This document shows positions 47,134 through 58,000 of a stretch of 64,000 bases of DNA, piece after piece. The DNA is from Lentisphaeria bacterium. Lineage in GTDB: Bacteria > Verrucomicrobiota > Lentisphaeria > Victivallales > Victivallaceae. Made by a program: the position numbers and the translations under genes. Below the pieces are notes generated by a model. It searched no databases, had not been told where the DNA came from, and was given only the letters and a program-made list of their open reading frames with translations. The stretch lies in contig CP091727.1 in the NCBI GenBank assembly GCA_022009855.1, forward strand, positions 868,001-932,000. The letters run 5' to 3'. Position 1 is the stretch's first letter. Every line of letters starts with the position of its first letter.

Positions 47134-49197
47134 ATGAAAATACACTGCGAAACCCCGTATCCCGGAATCCGGAAACTCACCTTCGGCGAACCGGAATCCT
47201 GCGTTCCCTCCGGCCAGTCCTACCGGAAAGCGCCGCTCGCCGAAGCGATCGCCGCCCTGCCGGAACCGGAGACCGCACCGTTTCCACCGGAAGAGATCCG
47301 CTTCACCGTCTCCCCCCGCGGCTGCCGCCTCGAACTGCCGCTCCGGCCGGGGAGGATCTCTACGGATTCGGACTCCAGCTCAAGAGCCTGCGCCAGACCG
47401 GGAAGAAGCGGACGCTCCGGGTCAACAGCGACCCGGTCGCCGACACCGGCGACAGCCACGCGCCCGCGCCGCTCTACTTCTCCACCGCCGGATACGGCGT
47501 CCTGCTCGACACCGCCCGCTATGCGACATTCTACACCGGCGGCAACACCCCCTTCTCCCGCCGGGAAGCAGTCGCACCCGCCGGTGACATCAAGCTCACG
47601 GAGGCGGAACTTTACGCCTCATCCGGCGCGACGGCCCCGGTCATCGCCGAGGTTCCCGCCGCCCGCGGCGTCACACTCTACCTCTTCAGCGGCCCCACGC
47701 TGCTCGACGCGGTGCGCCGTTACGTGCTCTTCTGCGGCGGCGGCTGTCTGGTGCCGGAGTGGAGCCTCGGCAACTGGTACCGCGCCTGCGGCACCGCCAC
47801 CGAAGCCGGAGTGGCCGGACTCGCCCGCGAACTGCGCGAGGAGAAGATTCCCTGCGACGTGCTCGGGCTGGAACCGGGCTGGCAGTCGCATGCCTACTCC
47901 TGTTCGCTGTGCTGGAGCGAGGAGCGTTTTCCGCACCGCCGGGAGCTGATACGCTCCCTGCGCGACGCCGGATTCCGGGTCAACCTCTGGGAACACGCCT
48001 TTCTCCACCCCACCTCGCCGCTCTACGAACCGATGGCGGAGTATGCAGGCGAATTCGAGGTGTGGCAGGGGGAGGTCCCCGACTTCACGATTCCGGAGGC
48101 GGCGAAACTCTTCCGCGACTATCACGCGGAGGAGTTCACCCGGCAGGGCATCAGCTCCTTCAAGCTCGACGAGTGCGACAACTCCGACTTCATCCGCAGT
48201 CCATGGTCGTTCCCGGAGTGTTCCCGCTTCCCCTCCGGCTGCGACGGCGAACAGATGCACTCGCTCTTCGGGCTGCTCTATCAGCAGACGATCCTCGACG
48301 CCTGCCGTGACGCCGGAATCCGCACCTGCGGGAGCGTCCGCAATACGCACGCCTTCGCCCCGCCGATGCCCTTCGTGCTCTACAGCGACCTCTACGACCA
48401 CCGGGACTTTCTGCGCGGCGTCGCCGGGTGCGGCTTCTCCGGCATGCTCTGGACCCCGGAACTGCGCCACGCGCAGTCGCCGCGGGACTACCTGCGCCGC
48501 CTCCAGTCGATGGTGCTCGCGCCGCAGATGCTGATGAACATCTGGTCGATGCCCCACCCGCCGTGGCGGCAGCTGGTCCGCGAACGCAATCTCGCGGGCG
48601 AATTTCTCCCCGAGGCGGAACAGCTCCGGCTCAAGACGCTCACCCGGCAGATCCTCGAACTTCGCATGGGATTCCTCCCCCTCCTCTACGCCGCGTTCGC
48701 CGACTACCATTTCCGGGGAATTCCGCCGTTCCGCGCGCTCGCGATGGAGTGGCCGGAGGATCCCCCGGCTGCGGGAGGTCGATCAGGCGTGGATGGCCGG
48801 GGAGAATCTGCTCTGCATCCCCTTCACCGCCGACGAGGAGGAGCGCACCGTTCCGCTGCCGGAAGGGGGCTGGCGGGACTATTACACAGGGGAACTCTAC
48901 CGGGACGAGGTCACCCTCCGGCCGGACGAGGAGACGCTGCCGATTCTGGTGCGCGAAAATTCGATCATTCCGGTCGCCCGCCCGGTCTCCCATGTCGCCG
49001 ACGGCATGGTCTACGAACTCGTGCTGCGCCTCTACGGCGAGACGCCCCGCCCGGCCCGGCTCTACGCCGACGACGGCTGGAGCTTCGAGTGGGAGAAGAA
49101 TCCGGAGCACTGGGGCGAGGTGCGCGCCGACGGCACCGCTTCAGCCTCTCTCTCCGGGCGGTACCGGATCGACGCGGTCGCGCAGATCGGCCGCTGA
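47134..49197 (+). CDS. Glycoside hydrolase family 31 protein, two frameshifts
   Basis: Alpha-glucosidase/alpha-xylosidase-type hydrolase, 687 residues restored, no signal peptide. An N-terminal beta-sandwich carries GEDLYGFGLQL (the GH31 GLYGFG box, near residue 75). The TIM barrel follows, with WSLGNWYRACGTA, VLGLEPGWQSHAYSC and SSFKLDECDNSDF, whose Asp (near 343) is the likely nucleophile. C-terminal beta domains include DEEERTVPLPEGGWRDYYTG and YADDGWSFEWEK. One G is missing in G4 at 47349-47352 and one C is extra in C5 at 48762-48766. The exact specificity is not clear, as the usual WSGD-type acid region is altered to LWTPELRHAQSPRD. Confidence 0.87.
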
Positions 49198-49212
49198 ATC
49201 CGGCCCGCCGGT

Positions 49213-50158
49213 TCAGGAGATGCGGCGCAGCGCAAGTTCGATCGCCGCGTAGAAGCTGCCGGTGTCGGCCACCCCTTTCCAGGCGATGTCGAACGCGGTG
49301 CCGTGGTCGGGACTGGTCCGCACGACGGGCAGCCCGAGCGTCGAGTTGACGCCGCGGTCGAAGGCGAGCATCTTGAAGGGAATGTGCCCCTGATCGTGGT
49401 ACATCGAGACGATGCCGTCGTACCGGCGGCGGGTCTCCTCGATGAACAGCGTGTCGGGCGGGAACGGCCCGTCGATGTCGATTCCCTCCGCCCGGAGCGC
49501 GGCGAGCGCGGGCTTGACCGTCTCCTCATCCTCCTTCCCCATGCAGCCGTTCTCCCCGGCGTGCGGATTGAGGGCGGCGGCGGCGAGCCGCGGACGGGCG
49601 ACCCCCTTCGCGCCGGACCACCTGATCCAGCAGCCGGGTCACGTCGACGATCCGGTCGAAGGTCACCTGCCGCGGCACCTCCGCCAGCGGGATATGGGTG
49701 GTGACGAAGACCATCCGCAGATCGCCGGCGGACTGCATCATCACGAAATTCCGGGTGCCGCACAGCTCGGCGATCCGTTCGGTATGGCCGGTGAAGGGGA
49801 TTCCGGAGAGGTTGACCGAATACTTGTTCATGGGAGCGGTGACCAGCGCGCCCGCCTTCCCGGCGAGCACATCGAGCGTCGCCATGGTGAGCGCGTCATA
49901 GGCGAGTTTGCCGCAGCGCGCCGAGGCCTCGCCGATCGCCAGCTCCGCGAAGGGGAGGCTTCCGGCGGAACGGACCTCGGGCAGAACGCCGCCGCTCCAC
50001 CGCTTCGCCGCCTCCGCGAGGATCGACGGTTCGCCGTAGAGGCGGAACTTCACCCGCCCGGCGAACCGGGGATCGGCGGCGGCGCGCACCGCCAGCTCCG
50101 GACCGATTCCGGCGGGATCGCCCGCCGTCACGGCGATGACCGGCAGGGCGGACTCCAT
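49213..50158 (-). CDS. pdxA: 4-hydroxythreonine-4-phosphate dehydrogenase, one frameshift
   Basis: NAD-dependent step of the DXP-dependent pyridoxal phosphate pathway. VTAGDPAGIGPELAVRA at the N-terminus, APMNKYSVNLSGIPFTGHTE near residue 108 with a metal-binding His, and MYHDQGHIPFKMLAFDRGVN near 260 identify the family. Restored length 314 residues. One G is extra in G5 (C5 at 49602-49606); corrected, the middle reads REGVARPRLAAAALNPHAGE. ATG 50158 is chosen because GGAG is eight bases upstream; GTG codons at 50164 and 50167 overlap the thyX stop. It is convergent with the GH31 gene 16 bases away. Confidence 0.92.
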
Positions 50159-50160
50159 CG

Positions 50161-50856
50161 TCACCACTCCTGCCCCTTCCTCGTGAAGTAGGCGGCGACG
50201 TTGGGCACGATCGGCTTGATCAGCGTCTTGATCGCCTTCGCGTATTCGCGGATCTCCGACTGGGCGTGGTCGCTGTCGCGCAGTTCGAGGAAGTGGAGCA
50301 GATTGCCGAGATCGACCGTGCCCCAGAAGGTGACCATCATGTTCTGCGGCAGCACGCCGCGCGCCTGTTCGCGGCAGACGCCGGACTCCAGCAGGTGTTC
50401 GTAGAGCTTCAAACTGGCGCGGTTGTGCGCGTCGATCTCCGCCTTGAGCTCCTCCCCGCCGAACGTGGGGTCGAAATAGGAGGCCTGCCGGTTGTCCTCC
50501 GACTGGCGGCGGAGCGTGCCGGGAGTGTAGAACTCCATGTCGATCTGGGTGTAGCGGCGCGAAATCTCATTGTAGCTCCAGGTGCGATGGCGGTGCCACT
50601 GCCCCCGGACGAACAGCGGACAGTGCACGCTGAAGGTGAAGACCACATGCTCGAGCGGGCTGGTGTGACGGTTTTCGATCAGGTAGTTCAAGAGCCCGAT
50701 ATCGCGCTCGTCCATCGTCTGCTTGAGCTTGCCGAAGGAGACCCGGGCGGCGTTGACGATCGTCGCCTCCGAACCGAGGTGATCGATCAGGCCGACCCAC
50801 CCCTGCCCGTCGAGGACTTTCACATGATTGACCGGCGGTACGTTGAGATGTTCCAT
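50161..50856 (-). CDS. thyX: FAD-dependent thymidylate synthase
   Basis: Makes dTMP from dUMP using FAD, NADPH and methylene-tetrahydrofolate. The ThyX signature RHRTWSYNEISRRY starts at residue 89 (R-H-R-x7-S), with ENRHTSPLEHVVFTF upstream and VDLGNLLHFLELRDSDHAQSEIREYA (in part) downstream. Length 231 residues; the ATG with GGGAGAGCAAGAG upstream is preferred over one 69 bases earlier. The frame is intact. It sits between the lipoprotein gene and pdxA on the minus strand, three bases before the pdxA start region. Confidence 0.96.
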   Translation of the reverse strand: MEHLNVPPVNHVKVLDGQGWVGLIDHLGSEATIVNAARVSFGKLKQTMDERDIGLLNYLIENRHTSPLEHVVFTFSVHCPLFVRGQWHRHRTWSYNEISRRYTQIDMEFYTPGTLRRQSEDNRQASYFDPTFGGEELKAEIDAHNRASLKLYEHLLESGVCREQARGVLPQNMMVTFWGTVDLGNLLHFLELRDSDHAQSEIREYAKAIKTLIKPIVPNVAAYFTRKGQEW

Positions 50857-50905
50857 TCTCTTGCTCTCCCGTTGGCCGCGAGGCGGCCGAGTTGTGTGTT
50901 GAATC

Positions 50906-51517
50906 TTATTTCGTCTCTGTTCCATTCGTCAACGAAGCCGGTTTCTCCTCCCCGGCCCCTTTCAGCAGCTCCAGCACCAGCTGTTTTGCGGCGGCGGCCG
51001 ATCTCTCCACCGCCTCCGACATCGCCCGGACTGCGGCCGCCGGGGAGTCATCCCGGATCGGCGCTTCGCACAAAGTGTTGCGTTCCAGCGAGGCGCCGTC
51101 AGAAAGCCGGGCTGAATAATCGACGCCGACCACCGCCAGCTTCCGCTTCCGATCCAGCTCGAACCGGTAGACGGTTCCGCCGAGCCGGACCGTTTCGCCG
51201 CTCCGGCGGATCTCCTCCGGATCCGGCATCGCCGCCCGGAGCCGCCGTTCGATCAGCAACTCCGGACTCACCAGCCAGCGGTTGTACTCGTCGGTCAGCA
51301 TCCGGTCGTCCTCCGCCCGGATCAGGAACCGCCGGTCCGCGCCGGAGACGTTCCGGAAGACGCCGAACCGCACCGGAGCCGACAGAGAAGCGCTTTCCGC
51401 CGCCGGCGGCTGCGCCAGATCGTACTCCGCCGGTTCCACATACTCCGGCCCCATCAGGGCGCACCCCGCCGCGGCCAGAAGCGCGGTCGCCAGCATCGTC
51501 GTGACAATTCTCTTCAT
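50906..51517 (-). CDS. PqiC/DUF330-like ABC transport auxiliary lipoprotein
   Basis: Predicted outer-membrane or periplasmic lipoprotein of 203 residues. The leader MKRIVTTMLATALLAAAGC ends in a lipobox (AAGC). The rest resembles the auxiliary lipoproteins of MCE/PqiC-type lipid transport systems: YDLAQPPAAES, VRFGVFRNVSGADRRFLIRA, DEYNRWLVSPELLIERRLR and a C-terminal helix with VRAMSEAVERSAAAAKQLV. The MCE, permease and ATPase partners are not next to it here, so the assignment is moderate. The frame is intact. Asp and Glu near the lipobox give no clear sorting hint. Confidence 0.7.
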   Translation of the reverse strand: MKRIVTTMLATALLAAAGCALMGPEYVEPAEYDLAQPPAAESASLSAPVRFGVFRNVSGADRRFLIRAEDDRMLTDEYNRWLVSPELLIERRLRAAMPDPEEIRRSGETVRLGGTVYRFELDRKRKLAVVGVDYSARLSDGASLERNTLCEAPIRDDSPAAAVRAMSEAVERSAAAAKQLVLELLKGAGEEKPASLTNGTETK

Positions 51518-51539
51518 ACTCTCTCTCCGCAAGTTCTCT

Positions 51540-52233
51540 CTACTGCGCCGGAGGAATCCGCAGCGTCTGCCCCACCCGCAGACCGGTGGCACTGTTCAAC
51601 TGATTTGCCTCCAGAATCAACCGGTACTTCGAAGCCGAACCGTAAAACCGGCGGGCGATTCCTCCGGGGGTGTCTCCGGCGCGGACCGTGTAAAACTGCT
51701 CCGCCGACGGCTGCGGACGGGACGGAGCCGGCGGCGCAACCGGAGCGGCAGAAGCCGCGCTCCGGACCTGCGCCTTCTGCCGGTCCATGATGTAACGCTT
51801 GAGGAAACCGATCTGGCGGCGGAGTGCGTCATTCTCCTGCCTGAGCAGTTCCAGTTCATCCGCCGGCGGTGAAGGCAGCTCTTCACGCGAGAGTTCGCGC
51901 AGGAGCTTCGCCCGCGCCATCCGGCAGTACCCCTCCACCGTCTGCCGGTCGGAGGAGTCCGGAGCCAGCGCCAGATAACGCCGGTAGAAGTAGAGCGCCG
52001 CCGCCGGATCGGCCAGCGCTTCGTCGTAAAGGGTCGCCAGTGCGAGATTCGCCTCCGGCGCATCCGGGCGGCGTTCGACCAGCCGCCGGTAGAAACGCTC
52101 CGCCGCCTCGGCATCCCCATCCCGGCGGCTGCGGTCGCCCTGCACCATCAGCGGATCCCGGCGGATGTCCCCGTCGCCGCACCCGGCGACGAGAAGCAGA
52201 AGAGAGACCGGCAGCAGAAAAAATCGCCCTCAT
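51540..52233 (-). CDS. LysM-domain lipoprotein with TPR-like helices, one frameshift
   Basis: Cell-wall-associated lipoprotein of 230 residues. After removing one extra T (A6 at 52218-52223 on the plus strand) the N-terminus becomes MRAIFLLPVSLLLLVAGC with a proper lipobox. Residues 30-100 form TPR-like helices (AAERFYRRLVERRPDAPEAN, LALATLYDEALADPAAALYF), then a coiled coil (ELELLRQENDALRRQIGFLK), a Pro/Ala linker, and a C-terminal LysM domain (FYTVRAGDTPGGIARRFYGS, NQLNSATGLRVGQTLRIP) that binds peptidoglycan. The start overlaps the rsmE stop by ATGA. Confidence 0.85.
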
Positions 52234-52935
52234 CGTTTCTCCTCCCCGGCCATCATCTGCCGCAGCACCGCAAGGCCGCAGACCGCCGCCGTCTCCAGAC
52301 GGAGCACATAAGGCCCGAGATTGAGCCCGCGGACCCCGGCGGAGAGAAACGCCGCTTCCTCTTCCGGGGTGAATCCCCCTTCCGGGCCGACCAGCCAGGC
52401 AAAAATCGCCCCCGGCAACTTCCTCCCGCTCCGACGCCTTCCCGGCGTCGACCGCTCGAAAAAACGCCTGGATCTTCCGTTCCCGGATCTCTTCGAGCGC
52501 CTCCGCCGGACTCATCATCGGCAGAATTCGGGGGAGAAACGGATTCTTCGACTGCTTGCACCCTTCGCGCAGCAGAGTTTCCCAGCGATCACTCCCTTCC
52601 GGCTGCGCCACCGAACGTTCACAGCGGAGCAACCGGATCGACCAGACCCCCAGCTCGGCCGCCTGCTTGAGCAGCACGTCGAACTTCGCCCGGCGCGGCA
52701 CCGCGCAATAGAGATGGAGCCGCTTCGAAGGTTCCGGTTCCCGGCGGCGCTCCGCGATCACCAGCGTTCGGCGGGGTTCCACCCGGGCAACGGCGACAAG
52801 GCCGCGCCCGTCGAAGAGCGCGACCGCGTCGCCCGGCGCCGCCCGGAGCGTTCGGAAGAGGTGGTCGAACTCGCTCTTTTCGAGCTCCGCCGCCTCGCCC
52901 GGCTCAGGAATGGTTTCGCAGAAAAAAGTTCGCAT
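52230..52935 (-). CDS. rsmE: 16S rRNA (uracil1498-N3)-methyltransferase, one frameshift
   Basis: SPOUT-class methyltransferase that modifies U1498 in the small-subunit rRNA. The N-terminal PUA-like part (residues 1-70) leads to YCAVPRRAKFDVLLKQAAELG, then the knot motifs WLVGPEGGFTPEEE and LGPYVLRLETAAVCGLAVL near the C-terminus. Restored length 234 residues. One G is extra in G5 (C5 at 52409-52413); corrected, the joint reads EREEVAGAIFAWLVGPEGG. It heads the minus-strand row rsmE, LysM lipoprotein, PqiC-like lipoprotein, thyX, pdxA. Confidence 0.92.
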
Positions 52936-53031
52936 GAAAGATCCGTATCTGATTGTCTCGCCTTAATTTATCCCCCGGAACGGAAAAAATCAATCCCGCG
53001 GCGCGCTTTTCCGGAGGGGTGCCGGAGACAG

Positions 53032-54154
53032 TCAGCGCCCGAGATAGCGGCGGCGCACCCGCATGCCGATCGAACAGAGCAGATCGTAGACATGGGTCCC
53101 CTTGAGCTGTGCCCACTCTTCAAACGGAATGAAACGGTCCTTCTGGCGACCGATGCAGACTACCTCGTCGCCCAGCTTCGCCTCCGGTGCGTTCTCCAGC
53201 GAAATCGTGGTGTAGTCCATCGAAATGCGCCCCAGCACCGGACAGAGTTCGCCGTTGACCAGCACGTAGCCGCGGTTGGAGAGCGCCAGCGGCAGCCCGT
53301 CGGCGTATCCGGCGGCGATGGTGCCGACCCGGGTCGGCCGGGCCAGCCGGTGCATCCGGCCGTAGCCGATGCACGATCCCGCCGCAAGAATCCGCACGGC
53401 GGCGAGCCGCGTCTTGAGTTCGACCACCGGCGAGAGCCGCATCGACTGGCGGACCTCGTTGTCGTAGTAGCCGTACATGTTGATGCCGCAGCGGGCAACG
53501 GTGAACGGCGCGTGCGTGCTCTCCGGGAAGTTGTTGAGCGCGTCGCTGGCGGCCATATGGATGTCGGAGAAGGTCATTCCCTCCCGCGCGAGCTGTGAGA
53601 GCAGCACCTTGAAGGCGGCGAGCTGGCCGAGGCTGTAGTCGTCGTAGCGCCAGAAGGCGCTGGAGAAGTGCGAATAGATTCCCTGAATGTCGAGGTTGGG
53701 AAGAGTGCGCATGGCGAGGATCTGCTCCGCGGCGTTCTCCGCGGGCATGCCGAGCCGCCCCATGCCGGAGTCGACGGTGACGGCGCAGCGGACGCGCCGG
53801 TTCTGCCGCACCGCCTCGGCGCTGATCATCCGCGCCATTTCCAGATCGTTGAGCGGACAGACGATGCCGTACTCCACCGCCGGAGCGATCTCGTCGGGCA
53901 GCAGATTGCCGAGGATCTGGACCGGCAGTCCGAGCGGGGGCAAGTTCGAGCGCCTCGTTGATTTCGGCAACGCCGAAGGCGTACGCCCCGGCGGATTTCA
54001 CCACCTCGGCCACCGGCAGCACACCGAGGCCGTAGGCATTCGCCTTGAGCACCGCCATCAGCCGGCAGGGGGCGACCCGCCGCCGGATCTCCATGAAATT
54101 CTCCGCCAGAGTATTCAGATTAACTTCGAGATTGACGCGACTTTCCTGGCTCAT
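53032..54154 (-). CDS. alr: Alanine racemase, one frameshift
   Basis: PLP-dependent enzyme giving D-alanine for peptidoglycan. Lys37 in AVLKANAYGLG is the PLP anchor; VDSGMGRLGM, ARCGINMYGYY and the second catalytic Tyr region RISMDYTTI are in place, and GYADGLP marks the C-terminal domain. Restored length 373 residues. One C is extra in the gene (G5 at 53936-53940 on the plus strand); corrected, the joint reads LELAPLGLPVQILGNLLPDE. The start is the internal ATG of MSQESRV; the promoter at 54197-54224 leaves a short leader. It is divergent from efp. Confidence 0.94.
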
Positions 54155-54196
54155 TTTTCCCTCAAAACTGATTTGCACGAACAGATGCTTAAGCAT

Positions 54197-54224
54197 AATA
54201 TATCACGCGAGCCGGCGGAAACAA
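54197..54224 (-). promoter_or_regulatory. Promoter for alr
   Basis: Minus strand TTGTTT (54224-54219), 16 bp, TATATT (54202-54197). Confidence 0.6.
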
Positions 54225-54246
54225 GTCGGCAGACCCGCGCCGGCTC

Positions 54247-54275
54247 TTGAAAAGTAAGAGCCACGGGTGTATATT
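54247..54275 (+). promoter_or_regulatory. Promoter for efp
   Basis: TTGAAA (54247-54252), 17 bp, TATATT (54270-54275); leader of about 50 bases with AAGGAG before the ATG at 54333. Confidence 0.75.
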
Positions 54276-54332
54276 ATTCGGTTATCATTCGAAATAAAAC
54301 AGAAACCACGTTTCTCAAGGAGTGAGTAAAAC

Positions 54333-54899
54333 ATGTTCAGCGCATCCGATTTGAAAAAAGGGCTGAAGATCCAGATCGACGGCGCCCCGTGGGTCATCAC
54401 CGAGTTCGATTTCTGCAAGCCGGGCAAGGGCACCGCGCTCTACCGCTGCAAGCTCAAGAACCTGATCAACGGCTCCGGCATGGAGAAGACCTACCGGCCG
54501 ACCGACAAGATTGAGAAGCCGGACCTCGAAGAGCGGGAGATGTACTACTCCTACTTCGACGGCCACCACTACATCTTCAGCGATCCGAACACCTATGAAG
54601 AGATGGCGGTCTCCGCGGAGACCCTCGGCAAGCAGGCCTATTTCCTGATCGAGGACAGCCTCTGCAACTTCGTCCTCTTCAACGGCGAGCCGATTGAAAT
54701 CACGCTGCCGACCTTCATCGAGAAGGAGATCGTCGAAACCGAGCCGGGCGTCCGCGGCGACACCGCCACCAACGTCACCAAGCCGGCGAAGATCGACAAC
54801 GGCTACGAGATCCAGGTGCCGCTCTTCATCAACCAGGGCGACATCGTCAAGATCGACACCCGCACCGGCGAGTACGCCGAGCGCGTCAGCAAGGCGTAA
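54333..54899 (+). CDS. efp: Elongation factor P
   Basis: Relieves ribosome stalling at polyproline stretches, here relevant because several window proteins carry Pro-rich linkers. The 188-residue protein has three OB-like domains; the tip of the first, FCKPGKGTALYRCKLKNL, contains Lys32, the residue modified by EpmA-type lysylation in many bacteria. The C-terminal GDTATNVTKPAKIDNGYEIQ and VPLFINQGDIVKIDTRTGEY are the EF-P signature. The frame is intact. No epmA, epmB or earP gene is in the window, so the modification type is unknown. Confidence 0.97.
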   Translation: MFSASDLKKGLKIQIDGAPWVITEFDFCKPGKGTALYRCKLKNLINGSGMEKTYRPTDKIEKPDLEEREMYYSYFDGHHYIFSDPNTYEEMAVSAETLGKQAYFLIEDSLCNFVLFNGEPIEITLPTFIEKEIVETEPGVRGDTATNVTKPAKIDNGYEIQVPLFINQGDIVKIDTRTGEYAERVSKA

Positions 54900-54940
54900 T
54901 TCCGCCTTCGCAAAAAAAGCCGGAAATTCCGGTACACAAA

Positions 54941-54989
54941 AAAAGAGCTGTCGCCAACTTCTATCAAGCTTGCGACAGCTCTTTTGTAT
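54941..54989. terminator. Bidirectional terminator between efp and the GH2-like gene
   Basis: A perfect 14-bp stem AAAAGAGCTGTCGC (54941-54954) / GCGACAGCTCTTTT (54972-54985) with a 17-base loop. T tracts follow on both strands. Confidence 0.9.
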
Positions 54990-55068
54990 TCAGCATATTG
55001 GAAAGCCATGCGTCATTCGCAGCCCGGCATTTCGGACATACCTCTTCTGTACAGAGAAATTCTTTCTC

Positions 55069-58000
55069 CTACCAGCGCAGGTAGCGGAAAGGATCATCGC
55101 CGAGTTCATGATCCCGGCGATAGTCGGGATCATATACATCACGAATCACCCGCCTGACCCGGAACTGATCGGGAGTGGCAACAATACCGCCGCTGCCGAA
55201 GTGGTCAAAAATCCGGATTGCGATCGTATTCCACTCGCCGAACCGGATCCATTCGCCAGGAACCGGATAACTGCGTTTCAGCTCCCAGAAATGGGGAGTT
55301 TTCTTCGACGTTTCACCGATTTTTCTGCTGTTCCAGAAGGTGACGTCGCAGTCATCGACCACACCGAGATCCAATACGATCTCTTCGCCCAGCCATTGAG
55401 CAGGAATCCAGACTTTCCGGCGAACCCAGAAAACTCCATCAAATTCGGCAAGTTCTCCTCCGAGGTCCTCGATCTTGCCTGGCAGAGAAATTTTCCGCCA
55501 GGTGGAGTCGTCAAATCCGCCTTGAGCAAACCCTTTCGCCAAGCCGGCATCGCCGGGATCCTCATGCGCCTGCTGTGGCGTCTGCGCCTTCGACAGCGGA
55601 TGAGTCACCATCATCCGCCATGCGCCGGCCAGCGGCAGAGAGGCCGGTCCGCGGGTTCCGCCGTTCAACAAAGCATCTTCACGCAGGAAACGGCCACCGG
55701 AATTGGCGATCAGCTGTGCCAGCAGACGCCGCAACCGCCAGGAGGTAAAACGTAAATAGGTATTCTTTTCCACGGCTAGCTCATCCGGCAGCAGAGCAAG
55801 GGCAACCGCCGAACCGTTCCCGACCCGGTACCGCTGCAGCAAAGGACAATCCGCCCGGAAAAGCATCGCGTCAACATCCGTCCGGGAACGAAACTCCGAA
55901 ACAGAACAACCTGCGACTTCCGGCCAGTCCGGTATTTTCATCCGATTGGAAAACCGGCTTTTTTCCAATCGGAATCCGAAACGTTCCGGAACACTCCCCC
56001 GTTCGATCAGAATAACACGGCCGCCGGACTGGAGAAATTGCTCCAGCTCAATATCGCGGACCCGGTTTCCTTCTCCAAGAATTACCAATCCTGACTCCGG
56101 CAGCCGGTCGGCAATGGAAAAATCCACCTCCATCTCCGTCAGAAGTTTCGCCCCCTTCTCCCCGCCGATGTAACTGGCACGCATTCCCGGGCGGGCAACG
56201 GGAGCCGTCGCCAAATAATGCAGAATCCGCGACAGAAACCGGTCCGCAACCGGATCCGGCTGTGTCCGCTCCGTAAGATCGAGCGAACAGTAAATCACCC
56301 GCCCGGAGCCAAGAGTTTTCTCCATCAGCGGCGTATAAGCAAGGTCAAACTCCCTTCCAGCAGCGGAGTCCAGGAACCGTGATGCGGCTTTTCCACCGCG
56401 ATCGACGCCACGCTGCCCTGATTGCTCACATGCCAGCCGAAAGGCAGAGAAGCTTTGGGCCATGCGATCGAAGTCCCGGACTCCTCCGGCAGAAGTGTTC
56501 CGGCTCCCCGCCAGTTGCAGAGTTCCCCGGCATCGATTCCGGAGAGTATCGGGTGATTCCGTTGCGTGGCAACCGGCCAGAAGCGTCGGGAGACATGGCG
56601 GGATATCCGAAACTTGCCAGCATCCATCAACACGTCACCGGTTTGCCCGAGAATCAACAGCCGGCCACCCGAACGGACAAAACCATCCAGAGCTCCCGGT
56701 AACGGCTCATTCAGCGCTCCCTGCGCAACGACCAATACGTTCCCTGCGGCAGCTCCCCCTTCCACTCCCGAAATGGAATGTTCAAACGGAGAAAATCCCG
56801 CCGCACGGCTGCTCGTGGATCAAAGAGAAGTACCTCATTCGCCATTTTTTCACGAATAGCCGGGTAAACGGAAAAATGGAATTCATCGAAGACATCACCT
56901 TTGCCGAATTTTCCCTTCACCCGGATCACACCCGATGTGCGGGCAGCGGTTTCCGGCAACTCAGTCTCCAGCGGCAGAAGAATACTTTCCCCGACCGGAA
57001 CACTTCCTGTCAGCCGGCCGTCGGCTATCGTTTTTCCGTTCACGACAATCTCGAACGAAAGCTGATACTCCTGTTTCGACCGTTCGTCATTGCAGAGCGC
57101 GATCGATTTGCAGAGCTTTTCACCACTGTAATAGTGATGCCCTTTTTCCGTGAAGGAGTGGATCTCCCCCGCGATATACATCAACAGAGGGGTATTTACC
57201 GCCTGCAGTTCGCGACCCGGCAGTGTTATTTCAGCCCCGTCTTTCAGGCCGAATATGAACAGGTCGGCCTCCCGTTGAAACCAGCCCCGGTCGCCGAGTC
57301 GAAATGCGGGCAGCGGACGACGCCCGCTCTTCATCTGCCAGCCGGCGCCCCATTCCCACGGGATCACGCCTCCGGAAACTCCCCCAACTTCGAAATGAAC
57401 GTAATGTATTGCGAATAAACAAAGATTGTAATTCAAGCGCCGCCGGAGCATACACGATCTCCGGATGTGACTGCATCCAGCGATACTGCTGTTTTTCCAC
57501 AAAGAAACTGCGGATCATTTTGCGGTATTGCGGCCGTTCCAGTTCGTATGCTTTCTCTCCGAGGCTGGCGGCACAGAATTCCGTCAGCAACGGTTCGGAA
57601 GCAGGAGCGCCAAATGCACCGTTGCGGCCTCGAAAGAAGTTGTAACTGAAAGGGGTACCGAATTCCACCGCCATAAAAGGCATATCCCCGGATTTCACCC
57701 AGAAGCGGAACCACTCCTCCCGTTCCTGAAGCGGCAGCAGATTCAAATAAAAATTACACGCCTGAAAGTCGCCGAGATTGGCGCCGGAATGCATCGCCAC
57801 CGGCCGGGAGGGATCCATTGCCCGGATCACCTGCAGTTGTTCGCGGGCAGGAGCGGTAAAACGCTGCCATGCCGCATCGCCCTCCAGCGCCCGGCGGTTT
57901 CCGATACGCCTCGGATTCTGATCGTCGATATGTGCATACCGGTTAGGGGTTGCCGCCAATAGAATAACAGATGGGTTGTTGCGAATCTCCTTCCATTGCC